A stretch of DNA of 64,000 nt from Colius striatus (Eukaryota > Chordata > Aves > Coliiformes > Coliidae). Shown here piece by piece: positions 1 to 24,900 of this stretch. The notes under the pieces were generated by a model. The model was not told the DNA's origin and made no database searches. It worked only from the letters and a program-made list of their open reading frames with translations. Location: assembly GCF_028858725.1 (NCBI RefSeq), contig NC_084767.1, forward strand, positions 20,227,895-20,291,894, written 5' to 3'. The translations under genes and the position numbers were made by a program. Each line of letters starts with the position of its first letter. Within the stretch, counting starts at the first letter, position 1.

Positions 1-182
1 GCAATGCGGTTGTCCACAGGTAAGCACATTAGGTGAACCTTCCAGAAGCAGCTGTAGATTACTGTCAAGGGAGCTCTTCTGCTTGCTTTTTCAGCCACTG
101 AACACTGAAAAATTGTTGTAATAGTTCCTAGATTTTCTTTATAAGTAGAATTTTACCATCACCTTTGTAAGTATAAGCTTCA

Positions 183-11670
<11,488 letters not shown>

Positions 11671-11760
11671 GCTGCCAGGCCGCCACGCCTGACGGGAGAC
11701 CGAGCGCCCCGCCTGCCAGGGCCGGGCCTCAGCGCCGCCGGCAGCCCGGCCCTGCCGAGG

Positions 11761-11856
11761 CGGGGGGCGGGGCAGGGCCGAGGGGGCGGGGCCGGGCCGA
11801 GGGGGCGGGGCCGGGCCGAGGGGGCGGGGCCGGGCCGAGGGGGCGGGGCCGCACAA
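11761..11856. repeat. 19-bp tandem GC-box repeat upstream of LARS1
   Basis: Four near-perfect copies of AGGGGGCGGGGCCGGGCCG start at 11781, 11800, 11819 and 11838 (last truncated), with a diverged copy before them. Each unit contains a GGGGCGGGGC Sp1-type GC box. The array begins about 110 bp upstream of the LARS1 start codon, so it is probably promoter-proximal. Confidence 0.85.
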
Positions 11857-11877
11857 GCTGACAGGGCCAGGAGAGGC

Positions 11878-11955
11878 GGGGCCGGGCCGTACCAAAGCGG
11901 CGGGGGTGGGAGGCGGGGCCGGGCCGGGCCGGGCCGGGCCGGGCCGTACCAAGGC
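11878..11955. repeat. (GGGCC)n and duplicated GGGCCGTACCAA segment
   Basis: A (GGGCC)n pentanucleotide run lies at about 11918-11946, and the segment GGCCGGGCCGTACCAA occurs twice (near 11883 and 11941), a small tandem duplication of about 57-58 bp within the island. Confidence 0.75.
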
Positions 11956-12643
11956 ATCAGGCGGGGGGAAGTGGTGGCGGCCCAGTAGGGGCGGGCGCTA
12001 CGGACGCGGGTCTTTTGTAGCATGAAGGCCACCGGCTGCCACCGCGGCCTGTAGCAGTGAGGCGTTGGCAGCGCGGCCTGGCAGCGAGACAGTGCACCTG
12101 TCTGTGTCCCGCAGGCCTGCTCCCCTGCCGTGCCTGCTGCGTTGTAACAGCGCAGAGAGCGCCCCGCTGCCTAGGCTAGCTGGCAGCGATGGTGCCAAGT
12201 AGGGGCAGGGCCACCGGCCTGCTCGCTTGGAAGCGTGGCCGCAGCTCTTGAGCAAGAGGCCCGTGAGTGCGTTGGGCGCCGCGGGGCCTCGCGGGCCGCG
12301 CCGGTACTGCGGACGGGCCCGCACGAGCTGCGCTGGCAGCGGGGCCGCCACCTCCTACCGCAGCCATAGCAGAGACCAGGCCGCGTCCCCGCCGCGCCGC
12401 ACGCGGGCGGGGCTGCCCATGCGGAGCCCTCGAAAAAGGGAAAAACGAAACCGGTGCAGCTGCCCCGCTCCGCGCGGCTCCCGCCGGGCGGCTGTGGGCG
12501 CCATCGCAGTGTGCTGCCCGGACGCCGAGGCGCGCTGCCCCTTTAAGAGCACCCCCAAAGATGTCGCACCCTGCTTCATGTGCTCGCTCGACCGAACTTG
12601 CTGGTTCACCGCTGACCTTCGGGACGAGCGCTTCGGGGCTGCT

Positions 12644-12680
12644 ATTGGCTATCAGCTTGCGAGTGCCGCCGTGTGATTGG
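12644..12680 (+). promoter_or_regulatory. RBM27: Paired inverted CCAAT (ATTGG) boxes, RBM27 promoter
   Basis: ATTGG occurs at 12644-12648 and 12676-12680 (as GTGATTGGTGG). The 32-bp spacing is about three helical turns, the usual arrangement for two cooperating NF-Y sites. They lie about 190-220 bp upstream of the RBM27 start codon, consistent with transcription starting near 12740-12770 (inferred). Confidence 0.6.
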
Positions 12681-12739
12681 TGGGCAGAGGTCTGGTTCCG
12701 CCCCGGCTGTGCCCAGCAGCTTGCGTTGCGTGCTGGCGG

Positions 12740-12865
12740 CTAGTTCCTGTACTAGGCCTAGGCGGGGGAAAGAGGCCGGGGCGAGCCACTGCTGCGGGGA
12801 GCGGGCCGGGCCGGGCGATGGCGGCGGCGATGTAGAGCAGAGCCAGGCGGAGCAGTGGCGCCACC
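12740..12865 (+). promoter_or_regulatory. RBM27: RBM27 5' UTR / transcription start region
   Basis: Sequence between the CCAAT pair and the start codon, CpG-rich and TATA-less. It is taken as the 5' UTR by position only; the exact start is unknown. Confidence 0.45.
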
Positions 12866-12924
12866 ATGATCATAGAGAACGTGGACGCTCTCAAGTCTTG
12901 GCTGGCCAAGTTGCTGGAGCCGAT
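12866..12924 (+). CDS. RBM27: RBM27 coding exon 1
   Basis: GCCACC-ATG; encodes [19 protein letters not shown] and ends in AT before GTGAGT. Start of the PWI-like domain. Confidence 0.96.
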
Positions 12925-15900
12925 GTGAGTGCGGGCGGGAGCAGAGCCGGGGCCGTCCCGGGCGGCGGTGCGGCAGCCGGGCAGCGCTCTTCTCCGCCGT
13001 GAGGGGAGGCGTCTGCCCGCTGGGGCTCGGCACCCGCGGCGCGGCAGCGAGCGCGGAGGCCGCAGCCGCCGACGGTTTCCGCGGGCACCCGCTCCCCGCG
13101 GAAAGGGGTTATGTGTGGGGCCGGGCTGCGGGTGAGGCGCGGGCCGCCGGGCCCTGCGCCCGGCCGCCCTGGCCTCGCTATTACGGCGGCCCGAACCCAG
13201 AGTAGCCCCATGTTCTGGGGCCCCGGGAGGTGACAGGGCCCGTCCCGAAGCCGCTGGGGTGACTAATTCGGTGGCTGTTGCTCGGTTTACACACTCGGTT
13301 TACGAGAGATTCCGGTTTGAAGGGCTTAGGCCGAGGCTTGAGATTCACCGAGGGCCAGTGCGCCCAGCGTGGCCTTTTGTCCCAAAATCTGCCCATCGGG
13401 CTCTGGCCTCCACGAGAACCTCTCCGAGCCTGCCTGCCGCCTCATCAGGGCTTACCCCGGGCTGTTCCGCAGCACTGACTGGTTGCGGCACGAGAGTTAG
13501 ATCCCCAAACCGCGCAACATCGACTTGCAGCCCAGCCCTTAACACACAAGCGTCAGCCAAGTAACAGGAGTCGGTGGAACTGCCGAGCTCAGCCAGGAGC
13601 GTCTACGAGAGCGCGGGTGAACTCTTTGTGGTGGAGCCGGAGGGTTGTTGGTTTCTGGTTTTATGAGTGATGGAAGAGGATTGTTTTGTGTTGGTAACGA
13701 TCACTGCCATGTTTCTGTGCAGTGCCTTGCACACTGGCTTAGTACTTTTGGCATACCTGTGGTGGGCTGGCACAGAGCTTCCCCTATAACAAAGGCCACC
13801 TTAAGGATAACCCGTGGGTAACTAGCCTTATAGGTTCAACAGAGTAAAACTAAGACCCATATGAAGTTGCAGGATGTACGTTTACAAAATGTAGTTAACA
13901 TATTTCTATAGATTTTTTTCCATCTTCACATTTTAAGTAATCCTCAAGAATACTCAGAAGTTGTCATTAGTAGCAGAAAAATTCTTCATTACTTTTTTCT
14001 TTAAGATAGTGGGTCTCTGATACTTGATCAAGTCCTTTTGTAAGTCAGCTTAGACTGGAGCATAATTCGTGCTCCTATGCCTTCCCTGCCAGTCCAAATA
14101 AAACTCCTGTCTTGCTGCCCAGCCTTCCTTCAGTAGCTGAATCCTTCATGGCAGAGGATCATAGAATTTGTTAGTGGATCCTGGCAATCCAGGATTCAGG
14201 AGTACAAATACAAAGTAGTAAACTTGGAGAAGGGTACAGCTATAAGTGTGCTCCTGTCACACATAATGTGATGCTCATCAGAAACTAATACATAGAGAAG
14301 GGAATGGTTATAGAGTGATGGGTCATTTCCTTTATCTTAAATTGAAGGGTTATAACCAGTTGCATGTGGGCACAGCACTGAATACAGTACGTGCAGTTTA
14401 TTTCTTTTTGTGAGAGTGTCTGTTATAAAAATCAGGAAAACTGTAAATTTGATGTTTCTTTGTTGTTAATTGCCACATTTACTGTGCCTTTCATCCTGTG
14501 TTGGAAACAGCGAGCAAGCTGATTTGCAGACAAGCTGCTTGATCTGCTGCTCATTGAGGGTTTTTGTTTTCTCTGACCAGTTGTCATCTGTGTAGCTTTT
14601 TGTTTTGGGGTTTTTTTGCTTGTTTTCTATTATTTTTTTACTTGTTACTATTTCCTTCTGTTTCCGTGTTTAATGTTATTAGAAAATACAGTATTCTCTC
14701 TAAATGTTAATCTTAACAAAAAAAAATCTTTATATCATCAAATTGGTTTAGATTTCTGCCCTACGATCTGATAGCTTGTATCTACCTCTTTTGAGAAAGA
14801 CAAAACGAGGAGCTATCACAGATTGGTAGGGACTGGAAGGGACCTTTACAGATCATCTAGTCCAACCACCCTGCTAAGCAGGTCCACTTAGATCAGGTCA
14901 CACAGGAACACATCCAGGTGGGTCTTGAAGACCTCCAGAGAAGACTTCACAAACTCCCTGGGCAGCCTGTGCCAGGGCTCTCTCACCTGAACAGTGAAAA
15001 TAGTCTTTCCTTTATGTTTAAATGGATTTTTTTTGTGTTCTATCTTCTGTCCATTACCCCTTGTCCTGTCGCCAGATGCAACAGAAAAAAGTGTTGCCTC
15101 AACCTCCTGACACCCACCATTTAGATATTTGTGAATTTTAATGAGATTTCCCCCCTCAGTCTCCTCTTCTCCAGACTAAACAGCCCCAGTTCCCACAGCC
15201 TTTCCTTATAAGGAAGATGTTCCAGTCCCCTGATCATCTTAGTGGCCCTGCAGTGGACTCTCTCCAGAAGTTCCCTGTCCCTCTTGAGCTGAGGAGCCCA
15301 GAACTGGACACAGTACTCCAGATGAGGCCTCACCAAGGCACAGTAAAGGGGGAGAAGAACTTCCCTTGACCTGCTGGCCACACTTTTTTTGATGCATCCC
15401 AGAATGCCATTGGCCTTCTTGGCCACAAGGGCATATCTCTTAATTATTCAGCACTATTCATGGAGTTCATACTTTGAGTTTTTATCTGGTAGCCAAATAA
15501 TGGATTATAAAACAATAACCAATTTAAAGATTAGTGGCAGAGTATTGCTGCACAAAGTTAGCTGTCTTCAGCCACCATGAAGCTGGTTAAGGATTTATGT
15601 AGAGTGAATAGTGAATCTGTGTTAATAATTGCACCCCTTCAGGCACTTTACCAGTGTTAAAGGATTAGTGTAAAATTTGTTGGCATGGAAATAGTCTTTG
15701 AGGACGGAAATCCCCTGTATGTCAGGCACAATAACTTATGCTGTACAGAACATATCTGTGTGCATGTTTAAAATGCGCTTTTGCAATATCTTTTTGAATA
15801 CCTTTTCATGGTAATAACATTCAAATACTTTAAAACCACTTTAATACATTACAGTAATTGCACAGTGACTTTTCTGGTGCTTGCTCTGCTGTTCTTGTAG

Positions 15901-18900
15901 AGTCATACCTGGTGATGGTTGCTGTGCTGAAGAGAAAGTGAGGAAATGAAGGCACCTGCTCAGCTGCCCTAAAATTGGATCCTTCTGTAGCAAAGAAGAA
16001 AGATAGTTTTTCCTAAGTGAATCTCAGGAAGGAGCAAAAGAGTGGGAACGCTGTCAGGTGTGGTAGGGTGGGGGCTGGTCATAAGGTAACTAAAATGTTA
16101 TGCTGTAATTGAAACTCCCCTTTGCTGGTGCAGTCACCCCAGTGCCTGTGGTGGTGCCAGATGTTGGCAAAGCCTCTACCACGTGTTGCCAGGTTTTCTT
16201 CAGTGGCTCTTCTGTAACAGTGATTGTCACACGTGGGAATTTTTGCATACTTGAGCAGGATCAAGAGTGGTTCTTTCTCTCACCAGATGTGATGCAGACC
16301 CCTCAGCTTTAGCCAATTATGTTGTGGCGTTAGTCAAGAAAGACAAGCCAGAGAAAGAGCTGAAAGCTTTCTGTGCCGATCAGTTGGATGTCTTTCTTCA
16401 AAAAGGTAATGTGCTCTCCCCTACTTGACCTGTTTGGTGATTTTCACTTCGTTGGTGGGAAGGGAGGGAAGAGGAGGCATGGTACACCATTGTTGCCTTC
16501 AAAATACTACTTGCTATCTACGAATCAAATATTCCTTACAGAGTGTGAAGAAGTTTAGATCTTGTGGTTTAAAAAAAAAAAAAGCCAAACAAGTTGTGTA
16601 GCTTGGTCTTGTTCATGGTAGGTGGGAGGAATCCTCTAAAGTGAGAGCTAGCAATTTCATCAGGTATCAATCATGCTGCCTAAAATTTCTTTGACACACA
16701 GAATCACAGAATGGTAGGGGTTGGAAGGGACCTTTGGAGATCATCTAGTCCAACCCCTCTGCTAGAGCAGGTCCACGTAGATCAGGTCACACAGGAATGT
16801 GTCCTGGTCTGTATTCATCTCATCTTCCAGGCTTCTGGTGACTTTCTCATAGAAATTTGGTTCAAATTTAAGGTTTTAAATACTTGAAGTTCTGCCACTT
16901 TTTTTTCGTTTTTTTGTGATCTGATGATTAGTCCTCTGTGAATGAATTACCCTCCTAAAAGTCACCATGAAGAGACTGCTAACTGTAGCTGATAGAGTAA
17001 ATGTTTCAAGTTGTAAATGTGATTGAAGGAAAAGTGTTTCTGTGTTCAGTATACCTGATGAATTTCTTTGTCTAAATAACAAATAAAGTTCCACAAATAT
17101 AATTCCAACTCCTCAAGTGGAACTAGTGTTCATTAATTTAAGATGATGGTGATGATGAGGCTGCTGTGAGCAGTTCACATGAATGATTTTTGAGGGGCAT
17201 TTTGCTGGTAAATGTAACAATACCCTTAAACCAATCTTTAAGTATGTTTTCTTGTGTTCTGTGTCCTCAGAAACTTCAGGTTTTGTGGATAAACTTTTTG
17301 ACAGTCTGTACACAAAGAGTTATCTTCCTTCTCTCGAACCCACGAAGGTAGAAGCAAAGCCTGCAGGTCAGGAGAAAGAAGAAGTCAAGGAGGAGGTAAC
17401 TTCTTTTTTTTAAGCTTGCCTCTGATTTTCCAATTAGCCGCCCTGTACGTTCTGAGGCAAAATGCGAAGGAAAAATCCCCTGTGTTTTGACTAATAGTCT
17501 TTATCATCTCTATGCATGTGAGGCAAAATGGGAGATGACCCTTCAGATGAGAACTTCTTAAAATCCCCTTGTAGAGTCTAGCTTGGATTAAGATTAATAG
17601 CATTCAGAAATCCTCCTCAGACATCCCTGGCACTACAAGCTGATAATAACTTGGAAAGGTTTAAGAGAGAGTGAAGAAGCAAAAACATTCCAGAACATTT
17701 CCTTTTCCAATTTTGTGTATTCTTTGAGAAATAGAAATTATTTTAAATGTGTTCTGTAATACTTAAAATCAGTGAAATATGTTGACTTCTATGTTGAGGG
17801 ATAATCACTTTTTCAAGTGCAGTAGCGTTCATTTGCCAACAGTTTGTTCTTTTATCTTGTTTTTAAATTTTATTGACAAAATTAAAACCAATCAACTTTC
17901 TGAGAAAAGCAATGTAGTATTTCTGTAGTTGTCTAAGTCTCTTTGTGTGTTTTACAATCCTCTGCTGTCACTTGTCTGAAATGTTTTTTTGTATAAGTTG
18001 ATGATTTCCCAAGGGAAGAGACCTCTTTTCTGTGTTTGTGGCCACGTAGTGTCCCAGCTTTGTGAGAGAGCTGGGGAAAAATTGCTACAGAAGTAAACAT
18101 TCTCTGATCACAGTTTAGTCTAAATATGTATTTTAATTAATATAGAAAAGATGCAAATAAAGTTTGAGAGCATATATCAGATTCTAGTTCTTTCCTCTCA
18201 CTGCAGTGATGCTTCTGTCAGGCAGTATTGAGAGCAACAACTGTACGCTAAACAAAAAACAAGTACTCTAAATGAGTATTCAGATTTGTGCTTTTGCTTG
18301 TCAACCTAAAACAACATGAGGAAAACACCTTGCTAGAGTTATGTGTTCTGTCTTCAGTGTTAATACAAGTGAATGGATGTGAAGGTGACACATTAATTGC
18401 AGATAGAAATCTATCAGTCAACAAAAACAATGCTGTAATATATTGCAAGTCCTTATTTGACAGAATGTCATTCATCAGTTGATTTAATTTCCAATTGCTT
18501 TTTAGGTTTTTTGTCTCTTTTCTGATGTCTGGTTTTTTTTAGCTGAGGACAAGACCCAGAATTGTGACAATTCATGGAATTAGATTTAGTAATGGAAGTT
18601 CATAATTTGCAACTTTTCCAGTCAGTTCTCTAAATACTGTCATAATTGATAAAAAGTTTTAGTCAACCTTGAGTTGACTTAACCAGTGCTCCAATGGAGG
18701 GAGAGGGGGAGGAGTTGGGGAAGGGTGCAGGAGTAAGGCAAAATAAGTTATCTAGGATGACTTTACAGGATCAGAACATTAGATATTCCAGCATCAGTAA
18801 GACCTTGATGATTTGTCATATGGCTGAGTGTATTATGTGATGCCTGTAAATGGGGGACACAAAATAAAACAAGCGTAGAAGCATAGCTAAGTCTGAGTTG

Positions 18901-21900
18901 GAACAGACAACCAGATAGTGTGGACTACAGCTTGTGTTGAAAGCAGGGCCTTAGGTTAGGCTATTTAAAGCCTTGTCAAGCCAAGTCTTTAATATTTCTA
19001 CCAGTTCTCCCTAGATAATACTAAACAAAGATGCAGAATGCCTTCCTTTTTGGTTTGTTTTAATTGGGGGGGAAAAAAATATTTTTAAAATGATTACTGT
19101 AAACTTTTGCCACCAAAATTTAGAGTGACTTCTAAGCTGTGTAAAATAGCAGCAAAGGCAGCAAAAGTACAAAATGGGTTCAAAGTGATTTGTAGCAGAG
19201 GTACAGTGAGCAGATTTCCAAAGCTGCTTTTGTTGAGGCTAGCAAGGAATGTGACTAGTGCAACCATGTGAATAGGGTTTTTTTGCTTTAAAGCCCTTAT
19301 TTCAAACTGTAAACTGGTGACACGTCTACTTGGAGAAGTAATTCCCCTTAACTGCATTCCATCGACAAGATTCAGAAAATACCTTATTTGTAGATTTGCT
19401 TACTCATAATGAGATAGAGAGTGAAGAGAGAACTTGGCTTTCGTTAATCCTATTTACAAGCAAAATATCAAAGTATTTGTATTTAGGGGCATCTGATCTG
19501 CAGAAAACCCTGAAAGATGAGAAGCAAAAAAGCACAACAACTTCTAGTGCTTACTTACTTGCAGTGCTTAAATATTCTATGCAAATAATACTTAAATGCC
19601 GTTTTTAAAAGGATTGCGCACCATTAACTTGAACTGAATCTTGGAGAGTTTTTTCTTCATTTCAAAAAAGTGATACTCATCCTTATTTGGTAGTTGTCTG
19701 TTAAGCAGAATTTTCAAGAGTCAGTTGAAGATGAGCGGGATAGCAGGAAAAAGAAGTATTCTAGTCCACAGAGAAGCCGTACGGATTCCAGTGAACAGAG
19801 GTTAGTTTTGAACTAAAATTTTGGTATGTTCTTCTGTATTTGCTGGTAGTCTTTAACTGTGGAGTTAGAGATTTTTCTTTAAAACTGTGATTTCCTCCTT
19901 GTTTGTCTCTATCTGCAATGTATTACCTCTATGCTGATAATGTGCATGAGAATCCTTCCCTAGAAGTTGGTCTCTTGAAATATATTGTTTCATAAAAAAA
20001 GGCAGTATCTATGAATGTCATCGATTCCATTCTTTGCTTTGTCACATAAATGAAAAGTATTGTTGGGGGCGGGTCTTGAGGTAATGGAGGGTGGTTCACG
20101 TGGTGTTAATGTCACATTTAAAACGTATTCTGTTTCAGTTGCTCCAATTTTTTCACCTTCCCAATTCTTAGTCCTTCCCTTGCTGGTTTCTAGCAATTAG
20201 TGATTAATCTTTGAGATTCTGTACTTTTCTATGTAATTTGGGAAATTCCAACTCAAATGTTTTGCTGTCCAAATTGGATGGGAAGGATGAACAGTATCTT
20301 AGCTTGTTGCAAACTTGTTTTTTAATTTGGTTTCTCTGTTTATAAACTTGGTCTACATGTGTCTTTTCTAGAACCAGAGAGAAAAAAAGAGATGATGGAA
20401 AATGGAGGGACTATGACAGATACTATGACAGGAGTGACTTGTACAGAGAGAAGTCTAGCTGGCGACGTGGCAGGAGTAAAAGTCGTAGTAAAAGCAGAGG
20501 ATTAAGTCGAAGTCGTAGCCGCAGTAGGGGTAGAAGCAAAGACCGTGACACAAGCAGAAGTGCTGGTGAGTAGTCGAGGTGTTGCTTTGGGAGAACATCT
20601 AATGGCAGTGATATGTGGTGATGCCTACATACTGTATAGTCTAGCAGGCTCTAGTTGTCCTTGAGTAGCTAGAGCAAATTTTGAGAGCTTTGTATTCCTG
20701 AAATTATTAATTGAGATGCTGTTTGTCAAAGTAGAACAATTAAGGGGATTGTTTTCTTCTTTGCTGGCCTCTTAATTTACCCACAGGTGTATACCAGTGG
20801 ATATCGGGAGCTGATATTTTCATACTGTGTGTGTCAACAAAGCTGTTGATTTTTTTCCTTGCTTTTTTCTTTCTGTTTTTTTGGTGGTTTTTATTTTTTT
20901 TCCCCACAGATCTAGCTAGTTTTATGCCTTTTTTCACTTTGTTACTGTGTATTTTTTAGAGAAGTTTTCTTTGTAACCAAAGATAGCTTCCAAGTGGTCC
21001 ATTCTTCTTTTAGGGCTAATTCAGGTCTGTTGAAAAAATAAGAGGCACAGATTGCAACAGCTTTCAATGCATGTTGAGACCACATTAGTTAAGGTCAGGG
21101 TGTAGGTTTGTTGTTTCAGCTTTTTCCTCCATCTCTTTCTACTTCAAAAGAGAAAATCATGATCCAGAATGGCATAAGGAATAGAGGAATTAATGTGCAT
21201 TTTTCAGAGAAAACAGATTTCTGAAATTAAAGTCCTGTTTGCATCATATTTAGTTCTTACTCCATTGGTAAGACTAAGCTCCTTCAAGAACAATTTAACA
21301 CACAGAATACGGAATATTTAAGGAAATGTTTATTCTTTTGTGTATCTTTCTCAAGCCTCTGGTACCCAGAACAAAGCATGACAGCTTTACACAATTTTTT
21401 TTTTTTAAAAACAGACCACCGAGAGAGATCAAAATTCAAGAGTGAAAGAAATGATGTTGAAGGCTCCTATAACCCGGTGTCCGCGTCTCCCAGTAAATCT
21501 AGTGAACAGTATTCCTCTGCACAGTCTATTCCCAGTGCTGTTACTGTAGTTGCACCTGCGCACCATCTTGAAAACACAACAGAGAGCTGGTCAAATTACT
21601 ATAACAATCACAGCAATCCCAGTTCATTTGGCAGAAACCCTCCTCCTAAAAGAAGATGTCAAGATTATGACGGTAAACTGCTTCTTAGTTTTTAGTTTCA
21701 TATCTTGTTCCAATTAATCTGTGATTTTTGTTTTTTTCAGGTATTTGTTAAACATAGGCAGCAAGTCAAAATGCATGTGGAGTGTAGCTTGTAGGTAGTG
21801 GATGCATATGTGGCCTATATTGTACTGGGGGAATAACTACTTGTGCTGGAATCAGTTCACTTATAATCCAGCAGTCACTGGATAAGAGCGTATGGAGGTT

Positions 21901-24900
21901 GCTCACCATTCTGTGTACGCTTGGCAAATATTTCATCCACTGGCAGTTCTGATAAAGATTGCAATATGTGTGTTTAATATAAAACAGGTGTTCTTCTGAC
22001 CTTTTTCACCCACAGCTTTTATGGTGTATGGATGTCTGGTGGTGTGTTTTTATGGAGGGTTATTCTAATTTGAATTATTTTGAAACCTCATCTGACAATG
22101 TAATGTTGGATCAGAAATTGCATGTTTTCTTTAGTAAGAAATTCCAGCAAAAACTGATAAGCTATACATCACTGACGACTAATAAGGCCTTTTTTCTGAA
22201 AAGGTAATTAAATGCCTTGTTTTGCAGAGCGAGGATTTTGTGTGCTTGGTGATCTTTGCCAGTTTGATCATGGAAATGATCCTTTAGTAGTAGATGAAGT
22301 TTCCTTGCCAAGTATGATTCCTTTTCCTCCACCACCTCCGGGACTCCCTCCTCCTCCTGGTATGCTTCTGCCCCCTCTACCAGGTCCAGCTCGTAACATG
22401 AGGTTGCCACTTCCACAAGCTCATCCGCAGGCACCACCTCCTGTTGTGCTTCCCGTACCAAGTAAGTCAAATATTGTTCTGTGTTTCTTTGTCACCACGT
22501 TAAAGTGACTGCTCTTTCTGGAAGACCTATGTGTATTCAAAGTAATGAATTCAAGTCTTTGCTAGCCATGTGCTATTCAAAATATTGCCAAAATAATTCT
22601 GAAAAATCACCTTGTAAAATATGATGCTCTTAGTGCTCCAAATTGAATTAGTTAAATTGGACAGGGAAGTGACAGGGGGTATCTTTCGGACGATCTCATA
22701 ACCCTAATGGTGTTTGGGTTGATCACTGACAAATAGATTACTAGATTTTTTTTTTTTCCTAATGCAAAAATGTTGTGGTTTAACCTCCTATATCAGCCAG
22801 TGTTCTCTGATTGCAGTTGTGTCTCAGTAGGCTGTGAGTGGGGTTTTTTTGGCATATAGTAAGTGGGGTGTATGCATTGTATATGATGCAAATTAAGTAA
22901 AAATAGCCAGAGAAATTCCCAATCTGTCAATGACTTTAGTTCTTGGTTTTGAACTGTAATCTAAATGTTGCTTTAGTATGATCTCTTGATCTGAGCAAGC
23001 CTTGATTGTCAAGAGCTTGCAGAGCTGAGGGAGGAGCTGCTTTAGTTAATGAAAACTCTTAATGGTAACAAACCTCTGGGGAGGGAAAGACACTTTTTCC
23101 TTTTTCATTTTTAAAGCTTTGTCCTTTCTCAGAAAGAGAAAAGATGTTGGAATGAGAGTAAATTACCTGCACAGGGCTTCTCAATTTACTTTCACTGTAG
23201 TGAGGCTGTAAATATTTACAATGTTGACCTTGCTCAAAGCAAGGCAAAAACAAATTGCATTGAATTGTTTGCATGTTTTATCTGTGAAGTTGTAAGTCTT
23301 AGTGATCTATTCTATGGTGTCATTGTAGGACCACCTTTAACGCAGTCAAGTTTGATAAATAATCGTGACCAGCCTGGGACAAGTGCAGTTCCCAGTCTTG
23401 CACCTGTAGGAGCAAGGCTACCTCCTCCTTTACCCCAGAACCTACTTTATACAGTATCGGAACGTAAGCAAATACCTTTTTTACAAATCTACTTGAGACG
23501 TAAAGTTTCCTCTGTTGATGTGTGATCAGAAATTACTACCTCTGTCTTCCTCCAGTACATACAAAGCTAAAAAGAAGTCTGATGGCTTTCCTTGTGGTCA
23601 GTCCATCATCTGCTGTTATAGCAGTAGTGTTCTGTCACTGAGGAAAGAGCATTGTGGGGAGATTCATTTGGGTTTCCTGCACTCAAAGAAATAAGATGAT
23701 TGCATAACAAAGGGATCCCTTCTTCTTCAAGCTGTTTAGTACAATGTTAGTAAGCAAAAAATGGATCCACACACCTATAATCACTGTTTAACTTCCTCTA
23801 TTTTCCCATCTGGTTTTGGCTGCTAAAGATAAGACACTTTTTTCTCAACTGAGTATCACAGTAGTGTCTACAGTCCTTTAGATACATTCATACTTTCTTT
23901 GTTTTCTAGAATCAACTTATTTCTAGTTTTCTAACATAAAAGAACAATGCATGGCTTTTAATGGACATGTCAGTCTTCCTTATCAGAGCTCAAATTTCTA
24001 AATAAATGAGTTATTATGAGGGCAAATAGCAAAATAACTAGAGTCCTAGATTGCTCAATTTAAATGCAACAAAGCTTATATTTCTTGGGTAATGAAAGGA
24101 GTAATGGCACTTCCACATTTTATGTGAGCAAAGATGATTAAATCTTGGCGTTTTATAATATTCCCATCTGCAGGCTTTGAATAGAATTCAAAATATTTCT
24201 GTAAAAAGAGGTCTCTCCTTCACAATCCGTGTCATTTCCTTTCTGACTCCAATGCGTTTCAGAACTTCAGTCACTCAAATATCTTATTAGATAGTCTCTT
24301 CAATTATCTCCAAGTGCTGTTCAGGCATTTAGATGTTTCCATCTGATTCTTTCCACTTCAGAATTCCTTGTAATGGGTGACTCTGTCTGTCTTAGCTTAT
24401 AGGACATCAGTGACTTCAGTTGCACTACATAATTCTGTTCTCCAGAACATCTGTGGAAATTCTTCTGTCCTGTCCTTGGACTGTAACAATAACAACTCCT
24501 GGTTGCCCTCTTGCAATCAATCATATGCCAAATCATGGAGAAGGAACTTGTTCAGCTCATGCAAGGCTGATGAAAGTTCCAAGCACAGTCTGAAACCAAA
24601 CTGTAAAGCATCTGGGGCATCTGTTTTATATTGTAGAATCTTCATCATGGCTGTAGAATAAGGAGTTGAAATTTAGAGTGCTTCAAGTCTGTCAAGTCCC
24701 GTTGTCTAGACACTGATTTCTGTTCAAGGATGTACTCTAGGTCTGTGGAGGCTTTTCATATCTTTCGTTGTAGTTCGCATATAGCTTTTCCTTTTTTATG
24801 GTTGGAAAAATGCATCATCCTTGATTTGGACCTTGGGCTGGAGGAACAGCATGAGTGAATTCTGTCTTGTGTTTCATGGTTACCCCTTTTAATTAAAATA

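Noticed and set aside
12176-12743. Frames between the LARS1 and RBM27 starts on both strands
   Set aside because: CpG-island noise with no conserved motif; the region is better explained as promoter.
24390-24430. Short plus-strand peptide YRTSVTS, loosely like the missing RBM27 exon (YHTSVSS)
   Set aside because: The flanking sequence does not match, frames break and no splice sites fit; treated as coincidence.
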